Shown: positions 1 to 8,158 of the stretch, piece after piece
Layout: every line of letters begins with the position of its first letter
Numbering within the stretch: the first letter of the stretch is position 1
NCBI RefSeq assembly: GCF_003208435.1
Contig: NZ_QKMF01000022.1
Location: 1 to 64,000 of the forward strand
From: Pelagimonas varians
GTDB lineage: Bacteria; Pseudomonadota; Alphaproteobacteria; Rhodobacterales; Rhodobacteraceae
DNA length: 64,000 nucleotides
Direction of reading: 5' to 3'
Program-made: the position numbers and the translations under genes
The notes under the pieces: model-generated
Told to the model about the DNA's origin: nothing
Database searches by the model: none
The model's input: the letters and a program-made list of their open reading frames with translations, nothing else

Positions 1-198
1 AATTGTTACGACAATGCCGCCGTCGAGACGTTCTTCAAAACCATCAAGGCTGAGCTGACATGGCGGCATCCTCGGGAGACAAGGCGCAAAGCTGAGATGG
101 CCATCTTCGAATACAGCAACGGATTCTATAACCCACGTCGCCGCCACTCAGCACCGGGCTGGAAAAGCCCTGTCGCTTTCGAAAGCAAAGCGGCGTGA
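1..198 (+). pseudogene. 3' end of an IS3-family transposase (OrfB, integrase core)
   Basis: The open frame enters from the window edge in frame 1 and encodes the last 65 residues of an IS3-family OrfB transposase, ending at TGA 196-198. The piece starts NCYDNAAVETFF and contains the last catalytic glutamate region (VETFFKTIKAEL) and the typical tail FYNPRRRHSAPGWKSPVAFE. In the family this DDE transposase cuts and joins the element ends. I cannot say whether the part outside the window is intact. It faces a second, different IS3-type element that begins within about 60 bases of its stop codon. Confidence 0.85.
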
Positions 199-245
199 AC
201 GAGCACAAGGAGCGCCACAAAAGCGGGACAGGTCCACGCCTCACT

Positions 246-353
246 CTCGCCCTTCGGCTCAAAGTAAAACGGGGACCTTGAGATCGACAACAAGGCACAT
301 TGCTTGCCAACCGACAGGCCTGGCAGGTTCGGTTCAATCATCTTGCGCCTCAC
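246..353 (-). pseudogene. 5' fragment of IS3-family orfB, truncated
   Basis: The minus-strand frame opens with a GTG that overlaps the orfA stop, as in IS3-family elements with paired reading frames. It encodes about 35 residues typical of an OrfB N terminus (MIEPNLPGLSVGKQCALLSI, then SRSPFYFEPKGES). After GES the reading frame runs into the tail of the neighbouring IS and loses all similarity. The catalytic DDE core is therefore missing and the element cannot supply its own transposase. Confidence 0.7.
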
Positions 354-649
354 TTGCCGGTCCAGGGCTTGAGCTTTCTGGCCAAAAAATCGTTGGCGAC
401 GGCCAACTCCCCGATCTTGGCATGGCGGTCTTTGACCTGCTCTTCATCAACCTCCGGTGCCTTCCGGCCGCCACGCTCAAACACGCCTGACGCGCCCTCA
501 AGCAGAGCCCGCTTCCACTGATGGATCATCGTCGGGTGCACGCCAAACCAACTGGCCAGTTCGCTGGCCGGCTCCCCGCCCTTCAGCGCTTCCAATGCGA
601 CCTTGGCCTTAAACTCAGGGTGATGTTTTTCCGTTTCGACATATCTCAT
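350..649 (-). CDS. IS3-family transposase OrfA (helix-turn-helix protein)
   Basis: This 99-residue protein has the OrfA signature: PEFKAKVALEALKGGEPASE, then GVHPTMIHQWKRALLEGA, then EEQVKDRHAKIGELAVANDF, ending RKLKPWTGK. The first part is the helix-turn-helix that binds the element ends; the rest is the leucine-zipper-like dimer region. The start ATG at 649 follows AAGGAG. In an intact element OrfA is joined to OrfB by frameshifting. Here OrfB is truncated, so OrfA alone is probably only a DNA-binding remnant. Confidence 0.85.
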   Translation of the reverse strand: MRYVETEKHHPEFKAKVALEALKGGEPASELASWFGVHPTMIHQWKRALLEGASGVFERGGRKAPEVDEEQVKDRHAKIGELAVANDFLARKLKPWTGK

Positions 650-693
650 CTCCTTCGTATTGAAGATCAGCAGACTAAAAATCGCAGCTTACG

Positions 694-1035
694 TCAGTGT
701 CCGAATTTCGGGGGGTAGCTCAGTTTCGATAGTGCCTCTTCCTCTACACCACAGATTGCTTCAGGATCGGTGTCTTTATTTCTTCGAGCTGACCGCAAGT
801 ATTCCTGTGTTTCCTTGAGGTTACTGTCCAGATATTGGGTAGGGTTCCCTCTAGCTAGGGCAATCTCATCCTTGAACTTGGCAATGAGCGGTGCTGAGCG
901 GGTGATGGCCAATGCCTTGTCTGCCGTTTGGAGGGTTTGCTTGAAGGCTCGCTTCCCAAAGATATGCTGAACGTACGCAGGGATTCCGACTTTTACTGAC
1001 CAAGCCCGGCCCACGCGGATGAGATCGTTCGACAT
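694..1035 (-). pseudogene. N-terminal fragment of a tyrosine recombinase (phage-type integrase)
   Basis: The minus-strand frame starts with ATG at 1035 and reads like the N-terminal domain found in many alphaproteobacterial island integrases: VKVGIPAYVQHIFGKRAFKQ, then TLQTADKALAITRSAPLIAK. The first 105 or so residues are integrase. The last few (roughly YPPKFGH) come from the IS that begins near 712. The catalytic domain with the Arg-His-Arg-Tyr residues is absent. The gene starts 70 bases from the 3' end of a tRNA gene, the usual place for such an integrase, so it probably once mobilised an island that extends left of the window. Confidence 0.7.
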
Positions 1036-1105
1036 TTGTCATCGCCCTGATTGTACCCAAGTTGCAGGGTTATCTATGATATATCAAGGCTGTATGAGGA
1101 AATGG

Positions 1106-1182
1106 TGGTGGCGTGGGGGAGACTTGAACTCCCGACCTATCGATTATGAGTCGATCGCTCTAACCAACTGAGCTACCGCGCC
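1106..1182 (-). tRNA. tRNA with anticodon CAT (elongator Met most likely; Ile2 not excluded)
   Basis: Read on the minus strand, the 77-nt sequence folds as a cloverleaf: acceptor GGCGCGG, D arm GCTC/GAGC, anticodon stem ATCGA/TCGAT around loop CTCATAA (anticodon CAT), T arm GGGAG/CTCCC with TTCAAGT, then CCACGCC, A and an encoded CCA. The acceptor stem has one mismatch, C5 against A68 (counting from 1182). The CAT anticodon fits elongator tRNA-Met or a lysidine-modified tRNA-Ile2; sequence alone does not settle which. It lies just downstream of an integrase remnant, so its 3' half is a likely attachment site. Confidence 0.93.
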
Positions 1183-1352
1183 TTACCGTGCGCGGTGATT
1201 AAGGCAGGCCACGGACGGGGTCAAGCCAATTTCACCAAAAATATCTGCTAAAATTGGTGCCCGCCAAACCTTTGCTTCTCTTCGGCTTCAAATTGAAAAC
1301 CCCCGGTTGCATGTCAGGTGCAAACGGAGGCTAAATCGATCAACGAGAGATG

Positions 1353-2666
1353 TTATCTGACGATTGTTTCGTCGGTAACGAACATGTTGGCCCAAGCGCG
1401 ATCCACCAATTCAGGTGTCATCTTGTAGGGAAGGCCTTCAAAGTCACAAACAGCAATCATCTGATCAATCAAGAAGACTGGCTGATAGTTCGCGTAAACA
1501 TTATTGATCGTTGGGTATTTGGTTTTGAGCAGATGCACGAGGCTGGCTTGATCCAACTGGAGCTTTTTCTTGCGGGCGACCAGTGCAAAGATTTTCAGGA
1601 AGTTTTCCTGACTGGGGCCGTCGATTTTGATTTTGAAAAAGATCCGCCGCAGAGCCGCTTGGTCAAAAATTTCGTTCGGGTGGAAGTTGGTTGAGAAAAT
1701 CACCAAAGTGTCAAAGGGCACTTCGAATTTCTCGCCCGATTGCAGGGCCAGAATATCTTTGCTTTCCTCAAGAGGCACAATCCAGCGGTTCACCAGTTTT
1801 TGCGGCGGTTCTGCCTGACGTCCGAGGTCGTCGACGATAAAAATGCCGCCGGACGATTTTAGCTGCAAAGGGGCCTGATAGGTCCGGGCTGTCGGGTTGT
1901 AGACAAGGTCCAGCATATCAAGCGACAGCTCGCCGCCCGTGATAACTGTGGGGCGCTGACAGTAGACATAGCGGCGGTCAAACTGCGCGCGCCGGCGAAG
2001 CTGGTTCGGGTTCTCTTCATCCTCGGTTGCTTTGGAATGCACAATCGGATCGTAAACCGTGATGACCTGCCCGGAGTATTCGATCGCGCGCGGCACATAG
2101 ATTTTGTCGCCCATCGCGTCCCGAATCCCGTTCGAGATCGACGATTTCCCGTTGCCGGGCGGGCCATACATCAAGATCGAGCGACCAGACCCAACGGCCG
2201 GACCGAGGTTGCCAATCAAACTGTCTGGCAAAATCAGATGCCCCATGGCACCGGTCAGTTGTTCGCGGGTGATTTGGATGTTGCGGATTGATTGACGCTG
2301 CATCTGTTCACGATAACTTTCGAGCGGAATGGGCATCGGTCCAAAATATTCCGATTGCGCCAAAGCATCCAGCGCCCGCGCCTTGCCGCTATCGGTCAGT
2401 TGATAAGGCATTTCGCTGCTGACTTCTCCGGCAGCCCCAAGAGTGCCCATAGCTTCCAGCAGACCTTGGGCTCGGGCCATATCGATCAGCTCTTGGGTGA
2501 TCGGGACGGGCAGGGCAATCGACTTTGCCAACTCAGTGACTTTGTTGATGTTCTTGCGAAACTGCGTTTTCAGCAGAATGTCCCGCATCATGACGACGGT
2601 CAGCCCGACGTCATCCAAAGTCTTGGGGGAAGGGGGCGCCATCACTGCGCCGGTCTGCATGTTCAT
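1353..2666 (-). CDS. AAA+ ATPase at the end of the tad pilus locus
   Basis: This is a 437-residue protein with a P-loop GPPGNGKSS (about residues 168-176) and a Walker B strand IFIVDDLGRQ. It then has the sensor-1 type segment LVIFSTNFHPNEIF and arginines in AALRRIFFKI, as in AAA+ ATPases of the MoxR-like type. An N-terminal region of about 160 residues precedes the ATPase. I chose the ATG at 2666 because AGGACG stands nine bases upstream; an open frame continues 23 codons further but lacks a good ribosome site. It is the last gene of the tad run, 119 bases after cpaA, with a palindrome in the gap. A role as an assembly or remodelling ATPase for the pilus is inferred from position only. Confidence 0.8.
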   Translation of the reverse strand: MNMQTGAVMAPPSPKTLDDVGLTVVMMRDILLKTQFRKNINKVTELAKSIALPVPITQELIDMARAQGLLEAMGTLGAAGEVSSEMPYQLTDSGKARALDALAQSEYFGPMPIPLESYREQMQRQSIRNIQITREQLTGAMGHLILPDSLIGNLGPAVGSGRSILMYGPPGNGKSSISNGIRDAMGDKIYVPRAIEYSGQVITVYDPIVHSKATEDEENPNQLRRRAQFDRRYVYCQRPTVITGGELSLDMLDLVYNPTARTYQAPLQLKSSGGIFIVDDLGRQAEPPQKLVNRWIVPLEESKDILALQSGEKFEVPFDTLVIFSTNFHPNEIFDQAALRRIFFKIKIDGPSQENFLKIFALVARKKKLQLDQASLVHLLKTKYPTINNVYANYQPVFLIDQMIAVCDFEGLPYKMTPELVDRAWANMFVTDETIVR

Positions 2667-2757
2667 TGCTCGCGTCCTGCCACTTGGGGGTTGTGGGATC
2701 TTTGACAAGTAATATGCAGGGGATTTGTGGCGCAAAATGGGCTTCGCAGGGGAAGTT

Positions 2758-2777
2758 GCGGGGCACGTGTACCCCGC
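2758..2777. repeat. 20-bp near-perfect palindrome between cpaA and the AAA+ ATPase gene
   Basis: The sequence GCGGGGCACGTGTACCCCGC is self-complementary except at a few central positions. It lies in the 119-base gap after cpaA, about 90 bases before the ATPase start. As RNA it would form a strong hairpin, but no U run follows, so it is not a typical terminator. It could be an operator, an attenuator or an RNA-stabilising structure. Confidence 0.5.
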
Positions 2778-2785
2778 TTACCAGA

Positions 2786-3280
2786 TTAGCGACCGTAGAG
2801 AGCCGCCAAAACGAGATAGAGAGCAAGCGTGCCGCCAAGAGCCATGCCCATTGGGAATTTCGCACCCGAACTCCAGCTTTTCCATTCGGGGGCCATACGG
2901 CGCAGGGCAGTGGATTTTGCCAAACGGTGGGTTACAAACGCTGCCAAAAGGTTGGCGGCAAACAACGCCATGACAAACCGCAAGTCGCCAAGGTGAATAA
3001 TGGGGGCAGCTGCGGCGGCGAATTTGGCGTCACCTGCCCCTAAGGCTCCGCCAGCATTCAGTGCAATTCCTGCGATCAAGACCACGATCAAATGCACATA
3101 GCGCCAAAGGTAGGCATCCAACGGCAGTGTGATGAAGCCCACAACAACAAAGACACCAAACAATGCCATCACGGCATGGTTGGGGATCTTCATCCCCTTC
3201 ATGTCCGTGTACATTATGTACAAGCAAATCGGCAGCACAAATGGGGCAAACCAAAGGGCTGTATAGGCGGTCATTGACAT
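2786..3280 (-). CDS. cpaA: Prepilin peptidase CpaA/TadV
   Basis: This 164-residue inner-membrane aspartic peptidase cleaves the short leader of Flp-type prepilins. The two catalytic aspartates of the family are visible: D26 in YTDMKGMKIPN and D84 in GAGDAKF. About five hydrophobic segments cover most of the chain. The length fits the CpaA/TadV subgroup, which lacks the methylation domain of PilD. It stands 12 bases after the tadD-like gene in the same direction. Unlike the usual tad order, it is far from the pilin genes, at the other end of the locus. Confidence 0.92.
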   Translation of the reverse strand: MSMTAYTALWFAPFVLPICLYIMYTDMKGMKIPNHAVMALFGVFVVVGFITLPLDAYLWRYVHLIVVLIAGIALNAGGALGAGDAKFAAAAAPIIHLGDLRFVMALFAANLLAAFVTHRLAKSTALRRMAPEWKSWSSGAKFPMGMALGGTLALYLVLAALYGR

Positions 3281-3292
3281 GGGATTGCCCCC

Positions 3293-4144
3293 TTAAGCGT
3301 CTTCGAGCGCATCTAGGGCGCGGCTGGCGGCATCAAAGTGGCGCGGATGCGTGTCCACGGCTTCACGAAGCAAGCCTTTGCCCAATTCGACGTCGCCGCG
3401 CTTGATTGCGGCCAATCCCATTGAGTGCAAAAGTTCGGCCCGTTCGATTTGGGTCATCGGGACAACCGGCAGGGTGTAGTTGCCCTGCGCTCCGCGCGCC
3501 AAAACAAGGTTGTTTTTGGCGGTGAATAGCGTGGTGTCTTGGCGAATAGCGTCCGAGAACAAGCGTTCGGCTTCGGAATAGTCGCCACGGGTCAATTTGG
3601 AATAGCCCCAGTTGTTCAGAACTGATGCCGGTTTGGTGGTCAGGCCGACTGCAATCTCGTAGAAACTGTCGGCTTTATTCCAATCTTCGTTCCCGTCGGC
3701 AATCATTGCTTCTAGGCGGTAGCGCTTAAAGGTTTCATAGGTCGGCGGAACAGCATTCAAAACGCTTTCTGCCTTGGCCCAGTCATTTGACCGGATCAAC
3801 GCATCGGCCAAATTCACCCGGTCTTCGCTGGTGCTGTCAGGGTGGGCGACGACTTTTGCCCAAGCCACAGACCCTTCGGAGACGCGTTTGGCGCGGACCA
3901 AAGACAGGGCCAAACCACGCGTCAAATCGATGCGACTGGGGTCGGATGCCGATGCGCGCTGAAAGTATGCGACCGATTCATTGGGATCGCCCACAGTTAA
4001 CATAACATCGTTGAGGTCGGATTCATCGACCACGTTTACGCCTTGAAACTTGCGTTCCATTTCTGCGACGTCGATGTCTTTTTCACAGCCTGACAGCGCG
4101 GCAATGCCTGCCGCGGCCAAACATAGATATGTAATGTGGCGCAT
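3293..4144 (-). CDS. tadD: TPR lipoprotein of the Tad system (TadD-like)
   Basis: This is a 283-residue lipoprotein: a short signal peptide ends in LSGC, so Cys20 would be lipidated. The rest is a series of tetratricopeptide-like helices, for example NNWGYSKLTRGDYSEAERLF and RAELLHSMGLAAIKRGDVEL. TadD in other systems is an outer-membrane pilotin-type lipoprotein needed for secretin function. It lies between a second TPR lipoprotein gene (15 bases upstream) and cpaA. Which of the two is the true TadD equivalent cannot be settled from the sequence; this one is the longer. Confidence 0.8.
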   Translation of the reverse strand: MRHITYLCLAAAGIAALSGCEKDIDVAEMERKFQGVNVVDESDLNDVMLTVGDPNESVAYFQRASASDPSRIDLTRGLALSLVRAKRVSEGSVAWAKVVAHPDSTSEDRVNLADALIRSNDWAKAESVLNAVPPTYETFKRYRLEAMIADGNEDWNKADSFYEIAVGLTTKPASVLNNWGYSKLTRGDYSEAERLFSDAIRQDTTLFTAKNNLVLARGAQGNYTLPVVPMTQIERAELLHSMGLAAIKRGDVELGKGLLREAVDTHPRHFDAASRALDALEDA

Positions 4145-4159
4145 TGTGCCTGCGTCCTT

Positions 4160-4738
4160 TTACTGCTCTGCCTCATCTATTGGCGCGCTGCGGATCGTAT
4201 ATTGCCCGCTGCCTCGTCGCACCAAAATGTAGTCTTGATCTACGCCCTCACCATAAACAGAATTTTCTTGTTTTGCGAGCGCCAAGCGCAAATTGTCGCG
4301 GATTGCGTCACTTTCGCCATTGTCCATGGCATATGCGCGACGCAATATTTCAACAGCTTCTGCTGTTTCACCCTTTTCTATCAGTAAAACACCCAGATTG
4401 TTCCATGCTTCGGGCCAGTCGGGTTCGTCTATGATGGCGCGGCGCAAAAGGGGTTCAGCCTGTCCAAGGCGTCCAAGCGCCATATTGGCCGATCCAAGGG
4501 CGAACAAGACTTCGCCGGTCAACCCCTGTTCTCCGGCGGCGCGGGTAAAGGCATCCAACGCCAATTCAGGTTGGTTGGCGTCCATCAATCGGTGACCTAC
4601 GATCAAACCGTCAACGGCTTCGCCTTTTGGATCCAAGGTTGGTGCAAATGGAGTGGCGTCAGGCACGTCTTGGCCGCCCGGATCACAGGCGGCCAAAAGG
4701 CTAAGAAGGATGGCGGTGCCAAGAGGTGCCCGTCTCAT
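4160..4738 (-). CDS. Second TPR lipoprotein in the tad locus
   Basis: This 192-residue protein has a signal peptide ending LLAAC, giving a lipidated Cys18. At least three TPR units follow (VLFALGSANMALGRLGQAEP, AWNNLGVLLIEKGETAEAVE and neighbours). I chose the ATG at 4738, directly at the start of the signal peptide; it lies just after the tadC stop. Tad loci often carry one TPR protein (TadD), and two in tandem suggests a divided or duplicated role in secretin assembly. That role is inferred from position and fold. Confidence 0.8.
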   Translation of the reverse strand: MRRAPLGTAILLSLLAACDPGGQDVPDATPFAPTLDPKGEAVDGLIVGHRLMDANQPELALDAFTRAAGEQGLTGEVLFALGSANMALGRLGQAEPLLRRAIIDEPDWPEAWNNLGVLLIEKGETAEAVEILRRAYAMDNGESDAIRDNLRLALAKQENSVYGEGVDQDYILVRRGSGQYTIRSAPIDEAEQ

Positions 4739-4739
4739 A

Positions 4740-5711
4740 TTATTGTCCGATGCTGCCCATCTGTGTGATGCCAACCGCAGAGGGTCCAACCAGAATGATC
4801 AACAACGGCGGCACTGTCAGCATCATAGTTGTAAGCGTCATCTTTGTCGGCAGTTGGTTTGCTTTTTCTTCAGCGCGCATGACCCTTTTGTCACGCATTT
4901 CGTTGGCATAAACCCGTAGAGCGTCGGCGATCGAGGTGCCAAACGTTTGCGCTTGATTTAAAACGGTCACAAAGGAACTGACATCCTGAACGCCGCAACG
5001 CTCTGACATATCGTTCAGAACTTGGGATTTGTCTTTACCGGCTTTCATTTCATGGCTGATGATTTCAAATTCTTCGGCCAAAGACGGGAAGGAAGGTTTT
5101 AGCTCCCGAGCAATCCGGATGATCGACTGATCCATTGACTGACCGGCTTCAACGCAGACCAGCATCATGTCGAGCGCGTCCGGAAACCCGCCCTGAATTT
5201 CTTCATGGCGCTTTTCAACCCGCTTGGAGATCCACCATTTCGGGAACAGGTAGCCTGCTGCGCCGGGGCCAAGAATATACATAATCTTTTGCTGCATCGT
5301 TGCGTCTGGACCATTCACGAAGAGCAAGAAATAGACCACACCTGCCGCCAGAAACCCCAAGCCCAAAACCATCTGGGCAAAGAAGTAGATCTGGACCGAA
5401 TCTTTGGACCGATAGCCCGCCTGGAGCATCTTCATCCGAATATCGGAGAGTTCTTTTTCATCCTGCGGTTCCAGAAACTGAGAATATTTGTTCAGCTTGT
5501 CGTTCTTTTTCTTGTCACGCAGAACTTCGCGTTTTTCGGCGTCCATCCGTTCGCGATTGGACTTTTTCAATTTGTCCATCGGGTCGGGTTTTTGACTGAG
5601 CAAAAGTGGAATGGTGGCGAGGATAAGGATGAAAGCCAATCCGGCAACCAGTATCAGCGGGCCAGCAGGGCCAAGCAGATCCGTGATCATTGTGTTGATT
5701 TTTTCAAACAT
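4740..5711 (-). CDS. tadC: Tad pilus inner-membrane platform protein TadC
   Basis: This 323-residue protein of the GspF/TadC family pairs with TadB as the membrane platform of the secretion motor. It has N-terminal hydrophobic segments, a charged linker rich in Lys and Asp (KKSNRERMDAEKREV) and the GspF-like core with GFPDALDMMLVCVEAGQSMD. Two hydrophobic C-terminal helices end in VPPLLIILVGPSAVGI. It starts 12 bases after tadB, consistent with co-translation. Confidence 0.92.
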   Translation of the reverse strand: MFEKINTMITDLLGPAGPLILVAGLAFILILATIPLLLSQKPDPMDKLKKSNRERMDAEKREVLRDKKKNDKLNKYSQFLEPQDEKELSDIRMKMLQAGYRSKDSVQIYFFAQMVLGLGFLAAGVVYFLLFVNGPDATMQQKIMYILGPGAAGYLFPKWWISKRVEKRHEEIQGGFPDALDMMLVCVEAGQSMDQSIIRIARELKPSFPSLAEEFEIISHEMKAGKDKSQVLNDMSERCGVQDVSSFVTVLNQAQTFGTSIADALRVYANEMRDKRVMRAEEKANQLPTKMTLTTMMLTVPPLLIILVGPSAVGITQMGSIGQ

Positions 5712-5723
5712 AATATGGCTCCC

Positions 5724-6689
5724 TTAGACCTTGATGTTCACAAGTGCGCGCATCACAAAAATGTTCAGCGTCAGCATGATACCCACGATAAAGCAGGCAG
5801 GAATGAACCATTCGTGGTCCAGCACTTCGTCATAGTAGTCAGGCTTTGCAACCTGGATAAAGATCAAGGCACCAAGCGGGAAACTGGACAGAAACTTGCC
5901 TGACCATTGTGCTTCGGCAGTGATCGCTTTGACACGGCGGAACAAACGAAAACGGGCACGGATAACTTTGGCCAGGCCTTCAAGGATTTCGGCCAAATTA
6001 CCACCGGCTTGCTGTTGAATGGCCACGGCCACCGCAAGAAAGCGCAAATCTTGCATATCAAGTCGTTCGGCCATGTGCTTGAGCGCCTCACCAACATCGC
6101 GGCCATAGGTGGCTTCGTCGGCGATGACACCGAACTCGGTGGCAAGCGGGTCTTTGATTTCCTTCGAAACAATTGTGATCGCAGAGCTAAAAGGGTGGCC
6201 TACGCGCAGGCTTCGAACCATCAATTCTACAGCATCAGGCAATTGTTCTTCGATCATGCTCAGGCGTTTGTTGGCTTTGTGGCTGACCCACATATAGACG
6301 CCGCCAACGCCCATCACGGCCCCCATCACAACGCGAATGGGCAACGAGGCTTCGGTGCCGATGGTCAGTCCCAAAAATGCCCCGACGCCGGCCACACCCA
6401 TGACCATAATCAACTGCTGCGGGGTAAAGGCGATTGATGCTTTTTGTGCCTTGTCGGCCAAAAGTGAATACAGCGGCAGCGAGCGCGATTGCATGTGCTG
6501 GTCCATCTCCTTGCGGAGTTTTGCCAGAACATCTTCGCGGCGCTCGCCCTTGTCGAGCATTTCAAGACGGCGGTTGACCTTGTTGGACAGGCTGATCGAC
6601 TTGCCAAACGCGACCAGATAGACCCCGTTGACCATGACCAGCACGCCAATAAAGATCATGCCATAGATAATTGGTTCTGCGCTCAACAT
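5724..6689 (-). CDS. tadB: Tad pilus inner-membrane platform protein TadB
   Basis: This 321-residue GspF-domain membrane protein has an N-terminal membrane segment, a Lys/Arg-rich cytosolic stretch, two membrane helices around 90-130 and the signature QLPDAVELMVRSLRVGHPFS. The second half includes QQQAGGNLAEILEGLAKVIR and C-terminal helices. It lies six bases after tadA. TadB and TadC together are thought to couple ATP hydrolysis by TadA to pilin insertion. Confidence 0.93.
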   Translation of the reverse strand: MLSAEPIIYGMIFIGVLVMVNGVYLVAFGKSISLSNKVNRRLEMLDKGERREDVLAKLRKEMDQHMQSRSLPLYSLLADKAQKASIAFTPQQLIMVMGVAGVGAFLGLTIGTEASLPIRVVMGAVMGVGGVYMWVSHKANKRLSMIEEQLPDAVELMVRSLRVGHPFSSAITIVSKEIKDPLATEFGVIADEATYGRDVGEALKHMAERLDMQDLRFLAVAVAIQQQAGGNLAEILEGLAKVIRARFRLFRRVKAITAEAQWSGKFLSSFPLGALIFIQVAKPDYYDEVLDHEWFIPACFIVGIMLTLNIFVMRALVNIKV

Positions 6690-6695
6690 CGGCTT

Positions 6696-8144
6696 TTACT
6701 CCTCACGGAAGGGTTCATAGATCGAGGAGGGCACATCAAAGCCCCACATCCGGAAGCGTTCCGAAAACGCTGACCGAACGCCGGTGGCTGTAAAGTGGCC
6801 AAGGATCTTATTGTCAGGGGTCAGGCCAACGCGCTGAAAGCGAAAGATTTCTTGCATCGAAATCACATCGCCTTCCATCCCGGTGATCTCGGTGATCGAG
6901 GTCATCCGGCGCGAGCCGTCCTGGAGACGGGAGGCCTGAACGATCAGGTTTACAGCCGAAGAAATCTGCGCGCGCATCGCTTTGAGCGGCATTTCGATCC
7001 CGGCCATGGCAATCATGTTTTCCAAGCGGGCAACGCCGTCACGGGCGCTGTTGGCGTGAATTGTGGTCATTGATCCGTCGTGGCCAGTGTTCATGGCCTG
7101 CAACATGTCGATGACTTCTTCACCACGGGTTTCGCCAACGATAATCCGGTCCGGTCGCATCCGCAGGGCGTTTTTCAAACAATCGCGCGGGGTTACGGCC
7201 CCTTTGCCTTCAACGTTTGGCGGACGGCTTTCCATCCGGCCAACGTGAGACTGTTGGAGTTGCAGTTCCGCGGTGTCTTCAATCGTCAAAATACGTTCGG
7301 CGTTGTCAATAAACGAGGAAAGCGCGTTTAGCGTGGTGGTTTTACCCGAGCCGGTACCGCCTGAAACGATGATGTTCAAACGGGTCGCGACGGCGGCCTG
7401 TAGATACACGGCCATCTCTTCGGTAAAGGCTCCGAAATCAACCAGATCGTCGATGCCCAGCTTGTCTTTTTTGAACTTACGAATGGATACAAGTGAACCG
7501 TCAATCGCGACCGGCGGCACCATAGCGTTAAATCGCGATCCGTCTTGCAAACGCGCGTCAACATACGGGTTGCTTTCATCGACGCGGCGGCCAACGGCGG
7601 ACACGATTTTGTCGATGATCCGCATCAGGTGCTTTTCATCCTTGAACGTGACATCCGACAGGCTGAGTTTACCGTTTTGTTCGATAAAGATTTGCTGCGG
7701 ACCGTTAACCAGAATATCCGAAATGCTTTCGTCCTTGAGCAATGGCTCAAGCGGGCCAAGACCCTTCACTTCGTCATAGAGGTCGGCGATCATGGTGCGC
7801 CGTTCATCACGGTTTAGCACAATGCCTTTTTCCTGGAGCACCTCGGTGGTGATTTCGTTGATTTCTTCGCGCAGCTCTGCCTCGGTTGCGCCGTCCAGCG
7901 CCGCAAGGTTGAGATTTTCCAGCAAGGCGCGGTGCATCTCCAGCTTGATTTCACCCAAACGCTCTTTGCGTTTTTTCTCTTTGTCAACCGGTGCGGCCTG
8001 CGCGGCGCGCTTTGGCACGGCTTGGCGGCCGGGTTGCTCAGCTTTGCCTGCAACGGCATTTGGTGCCGCAGTTGCCTTAGCAGGAGCTTTGGTTTGTACC
8101 GGAGCAGCCTCGGACACTTGGTTTTTCTTGTAGCGCGAAAACAT
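6696..8144 (-). CDS. tadA: Tad pilus assembly ATPase TadA/CpaF
   Basis: This 482-residue secretion ATPase of the PulE/VirB11 superfamily powers pilin polymerisation. The P-loop GGTGSGKTT is at 262-270, followed by the Asp box ([10 protein letters not shown]), the Walker B region around [11 protein letters not shown] and the His box with [14 protein letters not shown]. The first 60 residues are Ala/Pro/Lys rich and likely disordered. The start ATG at 8144 follows GAGGAAAA. The gene sits between cpaE/tadZ (14 bases) and tadB (6 bases), the canonical order. Confidence 0.96.
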   Translation of the reverse strand: MFSRYKKNQVSEAAPVQTKAPAKATAAPNAVAGKAEQPGRQAVPKRAAQAAPVDKEKKRKERLGEIKLEMHRALLENLNLAALDGATEAELREEINEITTEVLQEKGIVLNRDERRTMIADLYDEVKGLGPLEPLLKDESISDILVNGPQQIFIEQNGKLSLSDVTFKDEKHLMRIIDKIVSAVGRRVDESNPYVDARLQDGSRFNAMVPPVAIDGSLVSIRKFKKDKLGIDDLVDFGAFTEEMAVYLQAAVATRLNIIVSGGTGSGKTTTLNALSSFIDNAERILTIEDTAELQLQQSHVGRMESRPPNVEGKGAVTPRDCLKNALRMRPDRIIVGETRGEEVIDMLQAMNTGHDGSMTTIHANSARDGVARLENMIAMAGIEMPLKAMRAQISSAVNLIVQASRLQDGSRRMTSITEITGMEGDVISMQEIFRFQRVGLTPDNKILGHFTATGVRSAFSERFRMWGFDVPSSIYEPFREE

Positions 8145-8158
8145 TGATTTTCCTCGTA

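Larger units (their letters stand above)
1..712. mobile_element. Two abutting IS3-family insertion sequence pieces
   Basis: Bases 1 to about 248 are the right end of one IS3-family element on the plus strand. Bases about 248 to 712 are the left part of another on the minus strand (orfA plus the first part of orfB). The OrfB types differ in sequence, so these are two elements, not one rearranged copy. The second element's orfB is broken exactly where the first element's tail begins, which suggests the first element inserted into the second. The second in turn sits inside an integrase gene. The outer boundaries are approximate because I could not compare terminal inverted repeats with a full copy. 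Confidence 0.7.
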
